From the NCBI RefSeq assembly GCF_963662255.1, contig NC_085050.1, positions 8,179,334 through 8,243,333 of the forward strand: 64,000 nucleotides of DNA. The letters run 5' to 3'. The notes under the pieces are model-generated. The model had not been told where the DNA came from. It ran no database searches and saw only the letters and a program-made list of their open reading frames with translations. The stretch comes from Cinclus cinclus (Eukaryota > Chordata > Aves > Passeriformes > Cinclidae). The translations under genes were made by a program, and so were the position numbers. Each line of letters opens with the position of its first letter. Position 1 is the first letter of the stretch. Shown here piece by piece: positions 60,341 through 64,000 of the stretch.

Positions 60341-62084
60341 CCTCTATGAATATTTTTAAATGGACCCATAGATGCATTCTCAGCACCTCATCAGCACCAG
60401 CACTGTGACTAGCCAGAAAAGGACCTTAATATTTTTAAGATACTTTTGTTTTCCCTGGAGCTCTTCAGTGAGCTCTGATACACATCACTCACCAGCCGAC
60501 TTTGCACAAATATTTAAATTAAGTAGAATAAGGAAGAGATTTGGTTTTATTTTGCCTAATGCTCAATCACACAAACATATTTACAAGTCTTAGGCTCATA
60601 TAGTTAAATTAGAAAAGCCAGATAAATTTCTGTTTTAGTCCTTCCCCATTAATTCCCTACTCTTTGTCAGTTTACAAGGTACCTTCTTTTTTTTAAGACT
60701 GAGTCATTGATAAAATAATAAACTTGATGAACTCAAGAGAAGTATTGTTATCAGCATTCATAGGCTTAGGGCAGCACCCCCATATTTCTGTGCCTCCCGC
60801 AAAAACCTAGACAGTTTTGGGCAATGGAAATGATACTCATTACAGACACAGAACCCTCCACAGCTGGGTTTTCAATTCTCTTTTGCAATAGCAGGATTGT
60901 ACAGGAGCCTTGCGCTCTGGTCCCATAACAGGGGTGGAGATGAGTGGTAGGACTATAGTTTTTAAATGTATTTATCTCATTACAAAGGGTCGCTTATGAT
61001 GCAGGAGTGCAAAGGTTTGCACATCAACCATCACTCTTGAGTTAGCCAGAAGTGCACATTGTCTCATGCTGTCAAACACAAATCATCATGAGAGGGCACT
61101 AAAGAGCTGTCAATAGCGACACAGTTTGAGACAAGGGTTGTGGTGAGAGGTAATTGCCAAGTATGAAATAATCAAATATTGCCTCTGAAATCTGAGATTG
61201 TGTGATTTCAAAATGTCTTCAAAATACAGGGAAGCTGAAGTTTCTTGAGCCTTTCAAGATCCTGTTCTAAAAGCTGAGCCTATGAAATACCGGTCTGTCA
61301 AGATGAAAGGGGATTTGTGAAAAGTGGACAAGCTCTTTTAATGATGAATTTCAAATACTTCCTGTTTTAAAAAATATTCTGCTTGGGACACTAGAGATAT
61401 CATGAGGCCTTAGAACACCTGGCAGCACAAATGTAAAATGAATGAATGAAATGCAAATTGGACATCTTGACTAGTGAAGATGGAATATTTTCCTCCAAAC
61501 ACTGAGTTGTGAATTGAGTGCTGAAACTGGTGCAGTTGGATTCAGCAGAGTCAACCCTGACAAATTGTAAAGAAAATCCCCTATCTCATAGACAAAGCAG
61601 TGGATTTTCAAAATTAAAAGTCTGTTTCACAAGTGACTTGTGAGCATTCCTGTGGGACAGCACTGCTAACAGATGTCCTCAAAATTCTCACAGGCCCCCT
61701 TGAAATGGAATGCACATATGGCACAAACTGCAACCAGACACTCATAGCACAGTACAGCACGGGCTGATCACTAATTTTGCAACCCTGGTTTAAATCTGAG
61801 AAACTGACTCAATGAAACAAGGTCACTTGACATCTCTCAAACCCCAGGAAAGCCAATAAGAATGTATTTGGGATTTAGATTAAGTATAACAAAGCCAATA
61901 TCTGTTTTCTTGCAATTAATTTTCCTTCTTAGACATTTCTTTACAGAGAACTTTTGAGGGAATAATATGAAGGTGATTCCAAGACAGGGGTATACAAAGA
62001 CATGTTTGATTAAAATCCAGATTCCAAATTTGTGTCTCATAAGGGCAGAACTTTGTTTCATGTTTGCTCAATACCTCCACTCTG

Positions 62085-62140
62085 TGGAGATGCTTCTCTG
62101 GGCAACCTGTGCCAGTGCCTCACCACCCAATAAGCAATAG
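62085..62140 (-). mobile_element. Small CR1 fragment, reverse orientation
   Basis: The plus-strand text TTCTCTGGGCAACCTGTGCC followed by AGTGCCTCACCACCC is a near-exact CR1 antisense phrase. The sequence on both sides diverges quickly, so this is a short remnant. Confidence 0.6.
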
Positions 62141-64000
62141 AAACACATAATAGCATGGGGACAAGCCCTGTGCAGCCTTGTTAGAAGTTTACTTCATTAA
62201 TTATGATTCTTGTAAATCTGGGATTGTCTAGTTTAGCCAGTTTGCCTCCCTTTTTAGTGTATGCTGAGTGGATTTTTTAAATCTTTTCCTCAAAACTTTT
62301 AAAATGATCTTTTGTTGCTGAAATTGTGTTTATTCAAAAATGAACGTATTACCTGACTTTGCTTCTGAGTAAGGTTTTCAGAAGTTCTGATTCTTGACTG
62401 CAGGTTTATGAATATTTTTTGACCCTTTTAAGACAAATCTTTAAAAAGCTTGAGCTAACAATCATATTTTCATGTTTCTTTCCAAGTTATTTGTATTTTC
62501 ACTGTTTCTGTTTGTAAAACACTTCACTAAGGGATTAAATATATGTGGCAGTTCACTACAATAATCATCTGGGCTTCATTTTGGCCGTATACAAGAAATC
62601 CAATTAAGTAAAACCATTAGTATCAAAGCCATCACTAAAATTAATTCTGTGGTCAGTTCTTCTTAGACTGTCAAGATGAGGTTTAATACTGAATTTCCTG
62701 GATGAGACATAACGGTTTGAGTAAGGAGATTAACTTCTGTAATCTTTAGAAATTCTAAGGCTGTTTAGTTTTGTCAGAAAAATGCCTCCAGCATGTATTA
62801 GAATAAGGATCCCCTCTCTTTCCTTCCAGCTACATTTGATACTTGTGAATTCTGGGTATCTACAAGCAGATAATTGAAGTGTGAATGGTTGGTGTGTGGA
62901 AGACACCAACTGTTATCCTCTTTACTGGTTAGGACACAAATCACTGACTGTCACGGACTTGTTTCTGAGCTGTCAGAAAGATTCCAGTAGTTCTGATCAT
63001 GTCATTGCATTCTCTTACTTTTGGCCATTTAATCCTTTTTTAATAAAATTCTTTCCTTTGTACCTCTGATAATTTGACAAATTAAATTCTCCCTATTTTG
63101 ATTTTCTATTAAATGATTGCTGACTGTTTCCTTGCGTCACCCTCTGCTTTTGGGTATGAGTTTAACAGTTAGTGCAGTCAGACCAGTTCTGGGAAAAGTG
63201 CTTGTCTTCTTCCTTCAGTTTGTTCTTCAGATGAGGGGCTTGCTGCTACAGTCATGGCCCTTGGATTTCTAACCCTGGCTTGGCTGCTGACTCAGTGCCA
63301 ATTCTTTTCCATCTCACACTGTTTACAGAAAAAAAAGAAGCTTTATGACATCTCCAGGTTTTCCTGTCCATTAAGACCCTTTCATGTTCCCTGAAGTATT
63401 GTGAAAATTTTCTCCTTGTTCCGTTCTGAGGATCTGGCAATTTGGGGGAGTTTTGAAATCCCACTGCTGCCTCCTTTCTGCAGGCTACAGGGTGTCCAAA
63501 ACACAGGTGGGAAATGAGTGTGATCTGTCACAAGAAGCCTGTCCCTATAACCGTGTCATAGAGAAACGAAATTCAGTTCTATATTTTCCTGTCATCAGGA
63601 GTGCCCTCACATCCATGACATTCCCTTGGCAGCATGCCCATTCATTGGTATTAGCTTAGCACCAAACCACCACGGGCTTTGTTCTCTGTCTCGTCAGTCT
63701 ATTCATTCACAGAGCTAAAACTACAGTGTTGTAACTGTGAAAAGTCCCATGAGGCAGATTTTGCATGATTTACAGGCAGCAAAGGAGAGACTTCAAATGC
63801 CTTCAACAAAGTCGCCACACCAGGTGTAGTTCTGAAGATGTAATTCTGATTCCTCTGAGTTTTCCAACCTGCTTCAACACAACCATGATCCATGTTTAGT
63901 GCACCCATCTAAGTCTTTGTCTGCTGCCATGTCTTTAGTATCTATTACGACCTCACTTTTCCTTATTCAGTCCTCCTGCTATTTCATAGGGACATAACTC

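Larger units (their letters stand above)
58936..64000. other. AT-rich intergenic DNA without a recognised gene
   Basis: No gene or RNA is recognised in the last 5 kb. It holds two minus-strand CR1 fragments (60207-60340 and 62085-62140). The right edge is unremarkable and gives no hint of the next gene. Confidence 0.6.

Noticed and set aside
1..64000. Prokaryotic-type systems (operons, CRISPR arrays, phage islands) or a novel multi-gene system
   Set aside because: The sequence is vertebrate genomic DNA. There are no spaced repeats with unique spacers, no tightly packed genes and no Shine-Dalgarno-led frames.

Overview
The window is vertebrate nuclear DNA, almost certainly from a bird. It is about 40-43% GC by eye, has intron-exon structure with GT-AG junctions, and carries no prokaryotic-style gene packing. 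Its recognisable dispersed repeats are avian ones: CR1 LINE 3' ends with the typical (ATTCTRTG)-type tails, and a solo LTR of an avian endogenous retrovirus family. I cannot fix the species; a songbird or another neoavian would fit.

Only one protein-coding gene can be named. At the left edge, two plus-strand exons (134-222 and 3989-4054) encode the C-terminal half of NICOL1 (C4orf48), a small secreted neuropeptide-like protein described as the NELL2-interacting cofactor of lumicrine signalling. The two exons join in phase without a stop and keep the CxxC and CxC cysteine pairs. The signal-peptide exon must lie to the left of the window. The first AATAAA after the stop is at 6251, so the transcript may have a 3' UTR of about 2.2 kb.

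From about 6.3 kb to the end there is no recognisable protein-coding gene. The open reading frames there look like chance, except for a few candidates listed as findings: a three-segment spliceable open frame at 15200-15778, a 68-codon frame with a leader-like start on the minus strand at 8810-9016, and a 261-codon frame on the minus strand at 52660-53445. The most striking structure is at 28.0-29.2 kb. A 38-copy GC-rich minisatellite (unit about 15-16 bp, CCCCCTCTCCCCGGGG) is joined directly to a CpG island of about 250 bp. A further 300 bp follow that contain paired TTAATTAG homeodomain-type sites and a MEF2-type site. This looks like an unannotated promoter or regulatory element.

Recognisable CR1 copies are all in the right half (34.4 kb onward): five plus-strand and three minus-strand, including a decayed CR1 reverse-transcriptase fragment at about 58.2-58.9 kb. 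The solo LTR is at 41.1-41.6 kb. The left half is nearly free of repeats I can recognise. I saw no rRNA, tRNA, CRISPR or novel multi-gene system; the honest reading is one gene end followed by a large intergenic region with a few regulatory and repeat features.
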